From: an uncultured Oscillospiraceae bacterium
GTDB lineage: Bacteria > Bacillota > Clostridia > Oscillospirales > Ruminococcaceae
Reading direction: 5' to 3'
Length of the DNA stretch: 24,509 nucleotides
Assembly (NCBI GenBank): GCA_934454435.1
Contig: CAKSGA010000022.1
Span: forward strand, 1-24,509
Part shown: piece after piece, positions 7,976 through 15,470 of the stretch
Numbering within the stretch: the stretch's first letter is position 1
Layout: the number at the start of each line of letters is the position of its first letter
The notes under the pieces: generated by a model
Database searches by the model: none
Seen by the model: only the letters and a program-made list of their open reading frames with translations
What the model was told of the DNA's origin: nothing
Made by a program: the position numbers and the translations under genes

Positions 7976-9199
7976 ATGAAAACAATAACAGGAACATACT
8001 CATCAGCAATAATCTACACCGATATTATCGAGGAAACCGCTGAGGAGCAGATAAAGCTGCTCTGCGACCAGCCCTTTGTAAAGGAAAGCCGTATCCGCAT
8101 AATGCCTGACGTCCATGCGGGAAAGGGCTGCGTGATAGGCTTTACCGCAGATCTCGGAGATATGGTGATACCCAACATTGTGGGCGTTGATATCGGCTGC
8201 GGAATGTACACGGTGGAGCTCGGGAAAATCAACATTGATTTTGAGAAGCTGGACGAAGTGATAAGGAAGAACGTACCGTCCGGAAAGAACGTGCACGAGG
8301 GCAGAACGGTCAGATTTCCCGGGCTTATGGAGCTGAAATGCTACCGTGAGCTCAGGGACTCAAAGCGGTTGGAGCGCAGCATAGGGACCCTCGGCGGAGG
8401 TAATCACTTCATCGAGATAGACCGGGACGATGATGACAACAAGTACCTCGTTATCCACACCGGGAGCCGAAATCTCGGCACGCAGGTCGCTGAGCACTAC
8501 CAGACCCTTGCGCACGAGCTGATGTGCGGAAAGGATAAGCTGTACCGCCAGCAGAGCGAGCTTATTGAGAGGTACAAGGCAGAGGGCAGGCGCAGCGAGA
8601 TCCAGGCGGCGATAAAGGAGCTCCGCAGCAGCTTTCAGGCCCAGGAGTGCAACACCCCGAGAGAGCTTTGCTATCTTACCGGAGAGTACCGTGAAATGTA
8701 TCTTCACGATATGCGCATATGTCAGGATTTTGCGTCGCTGAACCGTGTCACCATCGCAAGAAATATATTGTCCGCAGCATTCGGTATGGAGCTTTCGGAC
8801 TGCCCGCAGTTTGAGACCATACACAACTACATCGACCATGACAGCAACATAGTCCGCAAGGGGGCGGTGTCTGCGAAAAAGGGAGAGAAGCTGCTCATTC
8901 CCATAAACATGCGGGACGGCAGCCTTATCTGTATCGGTAAGGGCAATCCGGAGTGGAACTGTTCCGCACCGCACGGGGCGGGCAGAATGTTCAGCCGGAA
9001 CGCCGCAAAGGAGAAGTTCACGCTTGATGAGTTCCAGAACAGCATGGAGGGAATTTTTTCGACCTCGATACACCTTTCAACAATAGACGAGTGTCCTATG
9101 GCATACAAAAGCATGGAGGATATCGTTGACAACATCACGCCTACTGCCGAGATAATCCGCATAATAAAGCCGGTCTACAATTTCAAGGCAGGGGACTGA
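7976..9199 (+). CDS. rtcB: RtcB-family RNA ligase
   Basis: 407 aa, matching the roughly 400-aa bacterial RtcB. The family joins 2',3'-cyclic-phosphate or 3'-phosphate RNA ends to 5'-OH ends using GTP and Mn2+, in tRNA repair or splicing. Seen: MPDVHAGKG (43-51), the metal site VDIGCGM with Asp72 and Cys75, GGGNHFIEI with His144, HTGSRNLG with His161, HNYIDHD with His283, and APHGAGRMFSR with His333, the position that is guanylylated in characterised RtcB enzymes. All key residues are intact. AAGGAG ribosome binding site. No RtcA or RtcR gene is adjacent; instead a WYL regulator pair lies upstream on the same strand, across a MITE-like insertion. Confidence 0.95.
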   Translation: MKTITGTYSSAIIYTDIIEETAEEQIKLLCDQPFVKESRIRIMPDVHAGKGCVIGFTADLGDMVIPNIVGVDIGCGMYTVELGKINIDFEKLDEVIRKNVPSGKNVHEGRTVRFPGLMELKCYRELRDSKRLERSIGTLGGGNHFIEIDRDDDDNKYLVIHTGSRNLGTQVAEHYQTLAHELMCGKDKLYRQQSELIERYKAEGRRSEIQAAIKELRSSFQAQECNTPRELCYLTGEYREMYLHDMRICQDFASLNRVTIARNILSAAFGMELSDCPQFETIHNYIDHDSNIVRKGAVSAKKGEKLLIPINMRDGSLICIGKGNPEWNCSAPHGAGRMFSRNAAKEKFTLDEFQNSMEGIFSTSIHLSTIDECPMAYKSMEDIVDNITPTAEIIRIIKPVYNFKAGD

Positions 9200-9210
9200 T
9201 CGGACCGGGA

Positions 9211-9257
9211 GAAATAAATACTTCCAGTCCGTTGTCAGGGCGCCAGCTTTTTTCGGC
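9211..9257 (+). terminator. Weak stem-loop after rtcB
   Basis: CGGACCGG and CCAGTCCG (about 9212-9231) pair at 7 of 8 positions, and a T-run (CTTTTTTC) follows some 15 bases later after a GGCGCC word. A plausible but imperfect terminator for rtcB. Confidence 0.35.
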
Positions 9258-9276
9258 AGAAAAATATGTAGGTGGT

Positions 9277-9305
9277 TTGACTTTTTATAGCTGACGTGAT
9301 ATAAT
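9277..9305 (+). promoter_or_regulatory. Strong sigma-A-type promoter
   Basis: TTGACT (9277-9282), exactly 17 bp, then perfect TATAAT (9300-9305), about 95 bp before the peptidase-like gene. It likely drives that gene and the acylphosphatase. Confidence 0.75.
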
Positions 9306-9399
9306 CATCATATAGATATTGAATATACACAATAAAGTGAATAATTCTTGTTTGGCAATATGAATGAAATCCCTCACGGTTTTCAGAAAAGGAACACAA

Positions 9400-9759
9400 A
9401 TGAACATTGATTATATCCATGAGCCCACTGACTTACAGTGCGGTCAGGCGGTTCTTGCTATGCTGCTTGGAACTACTCCGGAGTACATCTGCCAGTATCT
9501 CGGCAATCACCGTGAAACTGACCTCCGTGAAATGAAGCGGGTCCTGACTGATCACGGCATAAAATTCTCCCCGGAACGCCGGCAGGCCCAGACTGCTTCC
9601 GACCTGCCGGATTGTGCGCTTCTCAGCCTTGAAACTCCACGCTGCTGGCACTGGTCGCTCTATGCCAACGGTGTCTTTTACGACCCCGAGCATGGCGTCC
9701 TGAGTGATTTCCCGCAGTCGGCAAGGAAATATTATTGGGAGATTTTTTCTGAAACATAA
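9400..9759 (+). CDS. Small C39-like (papain-fold) cysteine peptidase family protein
   Basis: 119 aa from the ATG at 9400, which follows an AAAAGGA site; an in-frame ATG at 9364 has poorer spacing. Seen: LQCGQAVLAMLLG with Cys14 and the Gln16 expected near the active site, CWHWSLYANGVFYDPEHG with His84 and Asp95. This Cys-His-Asp order and spacing fits the peptidase C39-like fold used for leader cleavage or stand-alone proteolysis. There is no ABC-transporter domain, no signal peptide and no bacteriocin precursor next to it. Its role is unknown; it could also be a non-proteolytic family member. The acylphosphatase gene begins 28 bp downstream. Confidence 0.7.
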   Translation: MNIDYIHEPTDLQCGQAVLAMLLGTTPEYICQYLGNHRETDLREMKRVLTDHGIKFSPERRQAQTASDLPDCALLSLETPRCWHWSLYANGVFYDPEHGVLSDFPQSARKYYWEIFSET

Positions 9760-9787
9760 TATTATCGCACGGATAGGAGAAATGAAA

Positions 9788-10063
9788 ATGAGCATGGAAA
9801 AGGTCCGCATTCATTATATATTTCACGGAACTGTTCAGGGTGTCGGGTTCAGGTACAAAGCCTGCTACAGCGCCAAAAATCGTGGAGTTACCGGCTGGGT
9901 GAAAAATTGCAGCGACGGAACTGTCGAGATGGAAGCGGAGGGCTATCCTGCCGATATCGCAGCAGTTATCCGTGAACTTGACGAACATTCCTGGGGGTAT
10001 ATCGAGCGCATAGACTCTGAAAATATTCCGCTGGAGGGCGGCTATGGATTTGAGATAAGATAA
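9788..10063 (+). CDS. acyP: Acylphosphatase
   Basis: 91 aa, the standard size. Hydrolyses acyl phosphates such as carbamoyl phosphate or acetyl phosphate in the cytoplasm. Seen: HGTVQGVGFRYKA with the active-site Arg, and GVTGWVKNCSDGTVEMEAEG with the active-site Asn, which are the two signature motifs. The ATG at 9788 is preferred over that at 9782 because the AGGAG at 9775-9779 is 8 nt away rather than 2. Probably transcribed with the preceding peptidase-like gene and ended by the terminator directly downstream. Confidence 0.93.
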   Translation: MSMEKVRIHYIFHGTVQGVGFRYKACYSAKNRGVTGWVKNCSDGTVEMEAEGYPADIAAVIRELDEHSWGYIERIDSENIPLEGGYGFEIR

Positions 10064-10068
10064 ATTAT

Positions 10069-10105
10069 GGTGCCTGGAATTATGCTTAGCCAGGCACCGT
10101 TTTTA
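10069..10105 (+). terminator. Rho-independent terminator after acylphosphatase
   Basis: Perfect 9-bp stem GGTGCCTGG (10069-10077) and CCAGGCACC (10090-10098), then GTTTTTATTT. It also separates this unit from the converging permease remnant. Confidence 0.9.
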
Positions 10106-10123
10106 TTTGATACAGACTGAGGT

Positions 10124-10690
10124 TTATTCACGCTCTTCCTTCAGGCATTCCACCATGTCAACCTTTTTCAGCTTCCGTGCGGAAAGCGCAAGGGACAGAA
10201 CATATGCCACCACTATGAACACTGCGCTGATGAGCAGCGTTTTTCCGGTCAGCGTAGTGGACATCAGTATACCGCCGGAAGCTGCGTTTGCCAGGGCTAT
10301 CATGTCTGCAAGCCCAAGCCCGAGAGGAATTCCCAGCACAAAGCCTATCGGCACCAGAAGATGATTTGATGATAATATCAGCCTGCGTATCTCCTGGCTG
10401 CGATACCCCAGAACTTCCAGTGTGGAAATGCTGCGGCGGTTTTCTTCGATTATCATTCCGGAAAGCAGTATCACTACAAGCACGCATATCAGCACTCCGA
10501 TGACTTTCACTATGGAAAGGACGATGCGTGCGGTGCTCAGTGCGCTTTCAGTATTCCGGCGGTAGTCCTCCAGAGAGGCACTTTTCTTCAGAAGCTCCGG
10601 CGGGATATCGAGAGGCTTTTTTGCTGATGATAACGTTGAATTCGTCTGCGCTCCTGCCTGATATCTTCGCCGCATTTGCCTTTTCACAAA
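10124..10690 (-). pseudogene. 3' remnant of an FtsX-like ABC transporter permease
   Basis: About 188 codons of the C-terminal part of a MacB/FtsX-type permease. Seen, in order: an extracytoplasmic tail (about 50 aa), a membrane helix (VLSIVKVIGVLICVLVVILLSG), the conserved cytoplasmic stretch EENRRSISTLEVLGYRSQEIRRLIL, and two more membrane helices ending in LSARKLKKVDMVECLKEERE. Full proteins of this type have several hundred more residues with an N-terminal helix and a large external domain. Here the 5' part is missing; coding similarity stops near 10690, where the opposite strand becomes the middle of a hydrolase gene. No start codon with a ribosome binding site and no ATPase partner is present. 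Interpreted as a deletion-truncated gene. Confidence 0.7.
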
Positions 10691-11266
10691 GATGGGAATT
10701 GACGATCCGATACTGGCAGGCATCAGCGACGGCGGAGTCCTTGCACAGCTTTATGCGAAAATGTACAAGGCGGGCTTATCCTGGTTTCCACGCTTACCGT
10801 TGATTCAGCATATGTGGAGTCGATGAAAAAGGAAAAGTTCTTTATGCCTATCATGAAGCGTTACATAAAAAAGACCAGCTTTGACAAGCTCAGGGTAAGA
10901 CTTGTGGAGTCGGTCAAGAAGCATTTCCGCAATGAAACAGAAGATGAAAAGGCGTATGCGGTTTCATTCCTGGAATGCGTCGGCTCGGACGAAAGCTACA
11001 GGTACATGTTCCTGCGGGCGATCCAGGCAACGAACGATATAACTAAGCTGGAAAAGTTCAAAAAGAGCGATCTCAGCTATCTTGCGGGAAAGGTCCTTGT
11101 GCTTATTCCTGAAAACGACATGTTCGACAAGGCGGACTCGCAGAAGCTCGTGGACGTATTCACCGACCCGGTCGTAAAGCAGACCTATGGCGGGCATCTC
11201 GGTCTTGTCATGCGGTCCGACCTTTACATACCAGAGATAGAGCAGTTTTTGCGTGAAAGGTTCTGA
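10689..11266 (+). pseudogene. 5'-truncated and frameshifted alpha/beta hydrolase
   Basis: The reading frame from about 10689 gives KMGIDDPILAGISDGG and VLAQLYAKMYKAGL, the nucleophile elbow (Ser in GISDGG) of an alpha/beta hydrolase. It then breaks near 10770, and the protein continues in another frame as LILVSTLTVDSAYVESMKK through PENDMFDKAD (acid) and YGGHLGLV (catalytic His) to the stop at 11266. A loss of one base in the G-rich AAGGCGGGCTT context explains the break. The N-terminal 80-100 residues, including the oxyanion loop, are missing because the gene begins at the junction with the permease remnant. An open frame from the GTG at 10814 exists but would encode only the C-terminal lid and His portion. 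Confidence 0.7.
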
Positions 11267-11268
11267 AA

Positions 11269-12489
11269 ATGGAAAAATACGATATTTCTAAGCCGATAAA
11301 AATCCCGGCAGGAATGCACAAGCTGAATGACGACCCTGGTATCAGCTTTCAGCTGAACCGCCTTGTGAACATGGACGGCTGCGACCTTTCGGTCGCAAGG
11401 GAGATAGGTCCTGCCATCAAGACCGCCGCCGACTTTTACACCGTGCTGAAAGGCAGAGCCGACCAGGAGCTCGAAAAGGGACATATAAAGAATGCAGCGG
11501 CGCTTTACCGCATGTCGGAGTTCTACACGGACTGGGAGGACCCTGACGGCCTTGCGGCATGGAAAAAGGCGAGGGAGCTTTTCTTCCAGTACTATGCGGA
11601 TCTCTTCAGCGGCGAACACCCGCTCGCAGAGCTTGTCAACGTGCCTTATGAGGGATATAATATGCCTGTGCTGAAATTTAATGCAGAAGCTCCGAAAGGC
11701 ACTATAGTCATGCACGGCGGATTCGACTCCAGCTATGAGGAGTTTTTCAGCGAGTGCGAATATCTCCGGGAGAACGGCTATGATGTTTATCTGTTCGAGG
11801 GACCGGGGCAGGGAGAGTGCATTCGTGTTCATGGGGCTCCGCTTATAATTGAATGGGAGAAGCCGGTGATGGCGGTCACGAAGTATTTTGACCTGCATGA
11901 TGTCATTCTTGTGGGGCAGTCCCTGGGCGGATTTTTTGCTCCGAGAGCGTCAGCGTTTGACGAGAGGGTCACGAAGTGCGTAAGCATTGCGCAGTTTGGT
12001 GCGCTGAAGATGAATTTCCATAACAACGTTTTTGTGAACGGACTGGTCGTTGGTCTGCTGAATGTCATTCTGTATGGTTTCGGCTGGCTGATAAATATCC
12101 TCTATGCAGCGAAAAAGGGAAAGGGTATGCCGTTCTTCCGCACATATTTCCACCGCATGGGGACGACCAATGTTTACAGCCTGGTCAGGTTTCTCTGGAG
12201 CATAGACCTCCGCCCGATAGCTGACAGACTGACTAAGGATTACCTGGTCATAGGCGGCAGCAGGGACACTATGGCGTGCCGTGCGGGTCTAGGCAGGCAT
12301 CTGCTTGTGCTGAAGAATGCACGTTCAGTTTCCTCCCGGGAGATCACAGCGTTTGAAGAGGGCGCCGACCACTGCTGCTGCGGAAATCAGGCCGCAGCAA
12401 TGGACACAATTCTGCTGTGGGCTGAGCTCATGCAGCGCAGGGACAGATCCCTTGACAACCAGTCTGTCACGGACTTTTCGCCATTATAG
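11269..12489 (+). CDS. Alpha/beta hydrolase with N-terminal helical domain (FrsA/DUF1100-like)
   Basis: 406 aa. Seen: an N-terminal mostly helical region (1-115, with DFYTVLKGRADQELEKG and YRMSEFYTDWEDPDGLAAW), then a catalytic domain with HGGFDSSYEEF (149-159, oxyanion loop), VGQSLGGFFAPR with Ser218, GGSRDTM with Asp333 and EEGADHCC with His368. The two-part layout resembles the FrsA/DUF1100 and 2,6-dihydropseudooxynicotine-hydrolase type C-C or ester hydrolases. It starts 2 nt after the stop of the broken hydrolase and lacks an obvious strong ribosome binding site of its own, so its expression may once have depended on the truncated upstream gene. Substrate unknown. Confidence 0.8.
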   Translation: MEKYDISKPIKIPAGMHKLNDDPGISFQLNRLVNMDGCDLSVAREIGPAIKTAADFYTVLKGRADQELEKGHIKNAAALYRMSEFYTDWEDPDGLAAWKKARELFFQYYADLFSGEHPLAELVNVPYEGYNMPVLKFNAEAPKGTIVMHGGFDSSYEEFFSECEYLRENGYDVYLFEGPGQGECIRVHGAPLIIEWEKPVMAVTKYFDLHDVILVGQSLGGFFAPRASAFDERVTKCVSIAQFGALKMNFHNNVFVNGLVVGLLNVILYGFGWLINILYAAKKGKGMPFFRTYFHRMGTTNVYSLVRFLWSIDLRPIADRLTKDYLVIGGSRDTMACRAGLGRHLLVLKNARSVSSREITAFEEGADHCCCGNQAAAMDTILLWAELMQRRDRSLDNQSVTDFSPL

Positions 12490-12495
12490 AAGGGA

Positions 12496-13095
12496 TCAGT
12501 TTTCCTTTACCAGATCGTATAAATAAGCGCCTTCGTCTATCTGGCGGGTCTGGATATTCTTCATTCCGAGGTGTACGTATTTGTCACGCTTCAGTACGGC
12601 GTCGGTTTCGAGAAGAACGGGGCAGTTTCTTTTTCTGCCGTCCTCAAATGCGATCTCCAGCGCTTTTCTCATAAAGCCCTGACCCTGATACTGCTTGCGC
12701 ACGACCAGCATTCCAACAAATATGTACGGCTTTTTGGTTTTCTTGAAAATGTCCTCGTATGACTTGCCGCCGCTTTTCATGGCTTTCAGCATTTTTACTG
12801 CGCCGACAAGTCCCAGGGCGCCTGATATCGCTTTCATCATTTCAATGCCGGCGGAAGCTGACATCTTCTCCCTTGAATATTTGTAAGCTACGAATGCTTC
12901 GTGTTTTTCACTTGTGCTGTAGAGAAAACCGCCCTTTATCATCGCACGGGCATATCCACTGATGTATTCCTTTACGTTTTCACGGCTGCCGAAAAGATAG
13001 CCCATTCCCTTTTCGCCGTCTGCATATACGTGGTCTGCAAATGCTTCGCCAATTTCTCCGATCTCCTTTTCGCTTAATTCTGTGATCTTTACCAT
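12496..13095 (-). CDS. GNAT-family N-acetyltransferase
   Basis: 199 aa. Seen: the acetyl-CoA pyrophosphate loop VRKQYQGQGFMRKAL (about residues 132-146) after a beta-strand (YIFVGMLV), then CPVLLETDAVLKRDKYVHLGMKNIQT, which is the usual strand 5/helix 4/strand 6 of GNAT proteins. The insertion at about 80-118 (Ala/Gly/Met-rich helix and Lys-rich loop) is lineage specific. The start ATG lies 9 nt after the stop of the upstream ATC-hydrolase-like gene, so both are one transcript; it converges on the hydrolase at 12489. Acceptor substrate unknown. Confidence 0.85.
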   Translation of the reverse strand: MVKITELSEKEIGEIGEAFADHVYADGEKGMGYLFGSRENVKEYISGYARAMIKGGFLYSTSEKHEAFVAYKYSREKMSASAGIEMMKAISGALGLVGAVKMLKAMKSGGKSYEDIFKKTKKPYIFVGMLVVRKQYQGQGFMRKALEIAFEDGRKRNCPVLLETDAVLKRDKYVHLGMKNIQTRQIDEGAYLYDLVKEN

Positions 13096-13104
13096 TTCAT
13101 TACC

Positions 13105-13755
13105 TTACTTATCTTCCTCCTGATGACTTTTGTCACCTACAAGCCAGTAGTCACATAATTCTCCGCCGGAAGCCAGGGTGTGTTCCCTGATCAGCTTTGC
13201 GTGCATAAGCCCGGCTGTCAGGTAATCTATGTCGCACATCACCGGCAGTACCTCAAGGTACCCCTCTCTCCGTGCAAAATCATTAAGGGGACATTTGGTG
13301 AAGTGGTAGTAAAATCCCTCAGCGTGCTTGCTCTTGTCAAAGTTGAAATCCCACGAAGTCGCCTTGTACTGCGGGTGTTCCTCCAGCCATTCGGCGTTTT
13401 TGTGCATCATGTTACCGATGCGCTTCACTCCGGAGGGCTTGTTCGCATTGATGAACAACCCTGTAACTTTCAGCATCGGGGCGCTCAGTATCTCGTGTGT
13501 GATCTCCCGCAGGTCGTCTACTGTTATTCTGCCATCTGAGGCTTCCCACAGTGCAAGGAATATCAGGCACTGATACACGTTTGAAGCCATGGGGTTGTCT
13601 TTCCCGACATCGTCAGCACGACTGAGCATCTCCCGGTAGACCCTGTCAGTTTTTTTGATCAGTTTTTCGGTTTCTTCTTTTCCGAACCGTTTTACCAGGC
13701 TTTTCTTGGTCAGCGGCATAAGCATTTTCCAGTACTTGTTGGTGTATTCAAGCAT
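13105..13755 (-). CDS. L-2-amino-thiazoline-4-carboxylic acid (ATC) hydrolase family protein
   Basis: 216 aa from the ATG at 13755, which is preceded by GGAGG at the right spacing; longer in-frame starts up to 13806 overlap the promoter leader. Seen: an all-helical N-terminal half (LTKKSLVKRFGKEETEKLI), then the family core around FTKCPLNDFARREG (Cys155) and LEVLPVMCDIDYL (Cys174, Asp175, Asp177), and a Cys201 in GGELCDYWLV. The family is named for the Pseudomonas enzyme of the ATC-to-L-cysteine route, but most members, including those in gut Bacillota, are uncharacterised, so the reaction is not assigned. First gene of a two-gene unit with a GNAT enzyme. Confidence 0.7.
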   Translation of the reverse strand: MLEYTNKYWKMLMPLTKKSLVKRFGKEETEKLIKKTDRVYREMLSRADDVGKDNPMASNVYQCLIFLALWEASDGRITVDDLREITHEILSAPMLKVTGLFINANKPSGVKRIGNMMHKNAEWLEEHPQYKATSWDFNFDKSKHAEGFYYHFTKCPLNDFARREGYLEVLPVMCDIDYLTAGLMHAKLIREHTLASGGELCDYWLVGDKSHQEEDK

Positions 13756-13823
13756 TGTTTCGTCCTCCATTATTTGTATTAAGTTAGATAAGGCTAACCC
13801 ATGCATATATCCCTATCGTTCAC

Positions 13824-13852
13824 ATTATAACATATCACGCAGAAAAAATCAA
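13824..13852 (-). promoter_or_regulatory. Promoter for the ATC-hydrolase-like/GNAT unit
   Basis: On the minus strand: TTGATT (13852-13847), 17-bp spacer, TATAAT (13829-13824), with a TG one base before the -10 (extended -10). The transcript leader then contains a short GTTAG/CTAAC hairpin near 13783-13799. Confidence 0.65.
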
Positions 13853-13884
13853 TAGCAAGGGCAGCGGATATATACAATTTCTTT

Positions 13885-13904
13885 CCGGCGCTGCTGTGCG
13901 CCGG
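13885..13904 (+). repeat. GC-rich hairpin in the divergent intergenic region
   Basis: CCGGCGC (13885-13891) and GCGCCGG (13898-13904) form a perfect 7-bp stem with a 6-nt loop. No T-run follows on either strand. Apart from this, the dyad at 13982 and two promoters, I see nothing in the 380-bp gap between the minus-strand gene and the alcohol dehydrogenase; short open frames there lack coding character. Confidence 0.4.
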
Positions 13905-13981
13905 GTCAGCCGGAACATGAACAAACAGGTCTGTTCTTCTGCTGCTGTTGGACTGATGCGGCTGCGTGCATTCATTTTTCC

Positions 13982-13993
13982 GTGCCGGAGCAC
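13982..13993. promoter_or_regulatory. Candidate operator dyad GTGC-CGGA-GCAC
   Basis: Short dyad upstream of the alcohol dehydrogenase promoter, centred roughly 95 bp before the expected transcription start. The 14-bp word CGTGCCGGAGCACA is repeated exactly at 15275-15288, upstream of the carbamoylase promoter at a similar distance. Regulator unknown; a PucR-family protein is encoded at the end of the locus. Confidence 0.4.
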
Positions 13994-14047
13994 AGTGCCT
14001 GCGTTTGGCTTAACAGAGCGGGTGGAACGCATTCCTCAAAAAACATC

Positions 14048-14076
14048 TTGCATTTCCTGCGGATTTGTGATATCGT
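14048..14076 (+). promoter_or_regulatory. Possible promoter for the alcohol dehydrogenase gene
   Basis: TTGCAT (14048-14053), 17 bp, TATCGT (14071-14076). Both boxes are imperfect, which would suit an activator-dependent promoter. Confidence 0.45.
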
Positions 14077-14136
14077 ATATTTGCAGGGAGCTCCTGCGAA
14101 ATAAAAAATTGTGCAGAACAACAAGGAGGAATTATC

Positions 14137-15270
14137 ATGGATTTTCAGATCGTGCTGCCGGGAAAAACGATAGCCGGCAAAGGTGCGTTATCACGTGCGG
14201 CTCTGGGAAAATACGGAACCAGGCCGCTTGTCGTCACCGGAAAATACACTGCGAAGTCACCTGCAGCGGCGGAGCTGATGAAATACGCTCCGGGCGGGGT
14301 GGTATTTGACGGGATAACCGGCGAGCCTACAGTTGATATGATAAACGCAGGCGTCAGGGCATATCATGATAATTCCTGCGACTATGTCATAGGAATTGGC
14401 GGAGGAAGCGCTCTTGACAGCGCAAAGGCGATCGCAGCGATGTCGGTACTGGGCGGAAATATCGCAGACTACATGTGCAGGGAGATCGACGGCGACTTCC
14501 CGCCGATGGTGCTTATTCCCACCACCGCCGGAACGGGCTCCGAAGCTACTAAATTCACCATAATCACCGACACTGAGAAGGACGTCAAAATGCTCCTGAA
14601 AGGCGACAGCCTGCTGCCCGATCTTGCAGTGCTGGACTATTCCTACACGATCTCCTCGCCGCAGTCCGTCACCGCAGCGACAGGAATGGACGCCCTGACC
14701 CATGCGATAGAAAGCTACACTTCCCGCAGGGCGAACCCAATCACCGATACCTTCGCACTGTCCGCCATGAAGCGTATCTTCGCAAATCTTCCCACGGCGT
14801 ACAACGAACCCGGAAACGAAACCGCCCGGGAGCAGATGCTTATTGCAGCGTATGAAGCCGGAGTATGTATAAACAACGCTTCCGTTACGATAGTCCACGG
14901 AATGAGCCGTCCCATCGGTGCGCTGTTCCATGTGCCGCATGGGATTTCAAACGCCATGCTGGATATAAAGTGCCTGGGTTTTGCTGCCGGTGGCGCTCCG
15001 GAGAAATTCGCAGCGGCGGCACGGGCTATCGGCGCTTCTGACGATACGGACGACAAGGCAGCTGCACAGTCATTCCTTGATGCGTTACAGGAGCTGTGCG
15101 GCAAGGTCGGGATACCTACCCTTGCAGAATACGGTATCGACCGGGAGAAGTTCTTCTCCGTGATGGACAAGATGGCGGACGACGCCCTTGCGAGCGGCAG
15201 TCCTGCGAACACCATCAGGGAAGTCACAAAGCAGGATATCCTGGACATATACGCTTCATTGTGGGATTGA
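14137..15270 (+). CDS. Iron-containing alcohol dehydrogenase
   Basis: 377 aa, group III Fe-dependent alcohol dehydrogenase, NAD(P)-dependent and cytoplasmic. Seen: NAD-binding IGIGGGSALDSAKAIA (85-100), the IPTTAGTGSEATKF motif (127-140), and the metal ligands Asp185 and His189 (TGMDALTHAIESYTS), His254 (VHGMSRP) and His268 (FHVPHG). AAGGAGG precedes the ATG. Its place at the head of a pyrimidine-degradation locus suggests it reduces malonate semialdehyde or methylmalonate semialdehyde to the hydroxy acid, the step done by YdfG in the Rut pathway; that is inference, and no aminotransferase is seen in the window. Gene product family is certain, substrate is not. Confidence 0.93.
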   Translation: MDFQIVLPGKTIAGKGALSRAALGKYGTRPLVVTGKYTAKSPAAAELMKYAPGGVVFDGITGEPTVDMINAGVRAYHDNSCDYVIGIGGGSALDSAKAIAAMSVLGGNIADYMCREIDGDFPPMVLIPTTAGTGSEATKFTIITDTEKDVKMLLKGDSLLPDLAVLDYSYTISSPQSVTAATGMDALTHAIESYTSRRANPITDTFALSAMKRIFANLPTAYNEPGNETAREQMLIAAYEAGVCINNASVTIVHGMSRPIGALFHVPHGISNAMLDIKCLGFAAGGAPEKFAAAARAIGASDDTDDKAAAQSFLDALQELCGKVGIPTLAEYGIDREKFFSVMDKMADDALASGSPANTIREVTKQDILDIYASLWD

Positions 15271-15275
15271 CCCAC

Positions 15276-15311
15276 GTGCCGGAGCACAATAAATCAATGT
15301 GCTGAAGGCAC
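15276..15311. promoter_or_regulatory. Tandem candidate operator dyads upstream of the carbamoylase promoter
   Basis: GTGC-CGGA-GCAC (15276-15287) and GTGC-TGAAG-GCAC (15299-15311), with centres 23-24 bp apart (about two helical turns), lie about 38 bp and more upstream of the -35 box. The first is an exact copy of the dyad at 13982. Confidence 0.45.
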
Positions 15312-15348
15312 AAATACGTCGTTTTTTATACGAATTTTGCAAAAAAGG

Positions 15349-15377
15349 TTGACACAGCACAAATAACACGCTATAAT
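15349..15377 (+). promoter_or_regulatory. Consensus sigma-A promoter for the carbamoylase gene
   Basis: Perfect TTGACA (15349-15354), 17-bp spacer, perfect TATAAT (15372-15377). Transcription should begin near 15384, a few bases before the leader hairpin. Confidence 0.85.
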
Positions 15378-15390
15378 CTAAACATAAAGC

Positions 15391-15436
15391 AAAGGCGCTT
15401 GAAGCTCAGACAGGCTTCAGGCGCCTTTCGTTTTAC
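15391..15436 (+). terminator. Leader stem-loop / possible attenuator before the carbamoylase gene
   Basis: AAAGGCGCTTGAAGC (15391-15405) pairs with GCTTCAGGCGCCTTT (15414-15428): 15 bp with one G-U pair and an 8-nt loop, followed by CGTTTTAC. It starts within about 8 nt of the expected transcript 5' end, so it is either a 5' protective hairpin or a terminator controlled by antitermination. Confidence 0.6.
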
Positions 15437-15470
15437 AAACAAAAAATACAGAAGTAAAGGAGAGCTATTT

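Noticed and set aside
13896..14309. 137-codon frame upstream of and overlapping the alcohol dehydrogenase gene
   Set aside because: It runs through the promoter and into the real gene in another frame, with low-complexity Arg/Cys-rich content and no start signal.
13981..15288. The 14-bp direct repeat flanking the alcohol dehydrogenase gene as target duplication or attachment sites
   Set aside because: Too long for a typical transposon duplication, no transposase or integrase inside, and the repeat is itself a dyad upstream of promoters, so an operator fits better; chance is not excluded.
15384..15436. Possible ANTAR-regulated double hairpin or a known riboswitch class in the carbamoylase and importer leaders
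   Set aside because: Only one good stem in each leader, loop bases do not fit the hexanucleotide A1/G4 pattern of ANTAR targets, and no motif of a riboswitch class I know was recognised.
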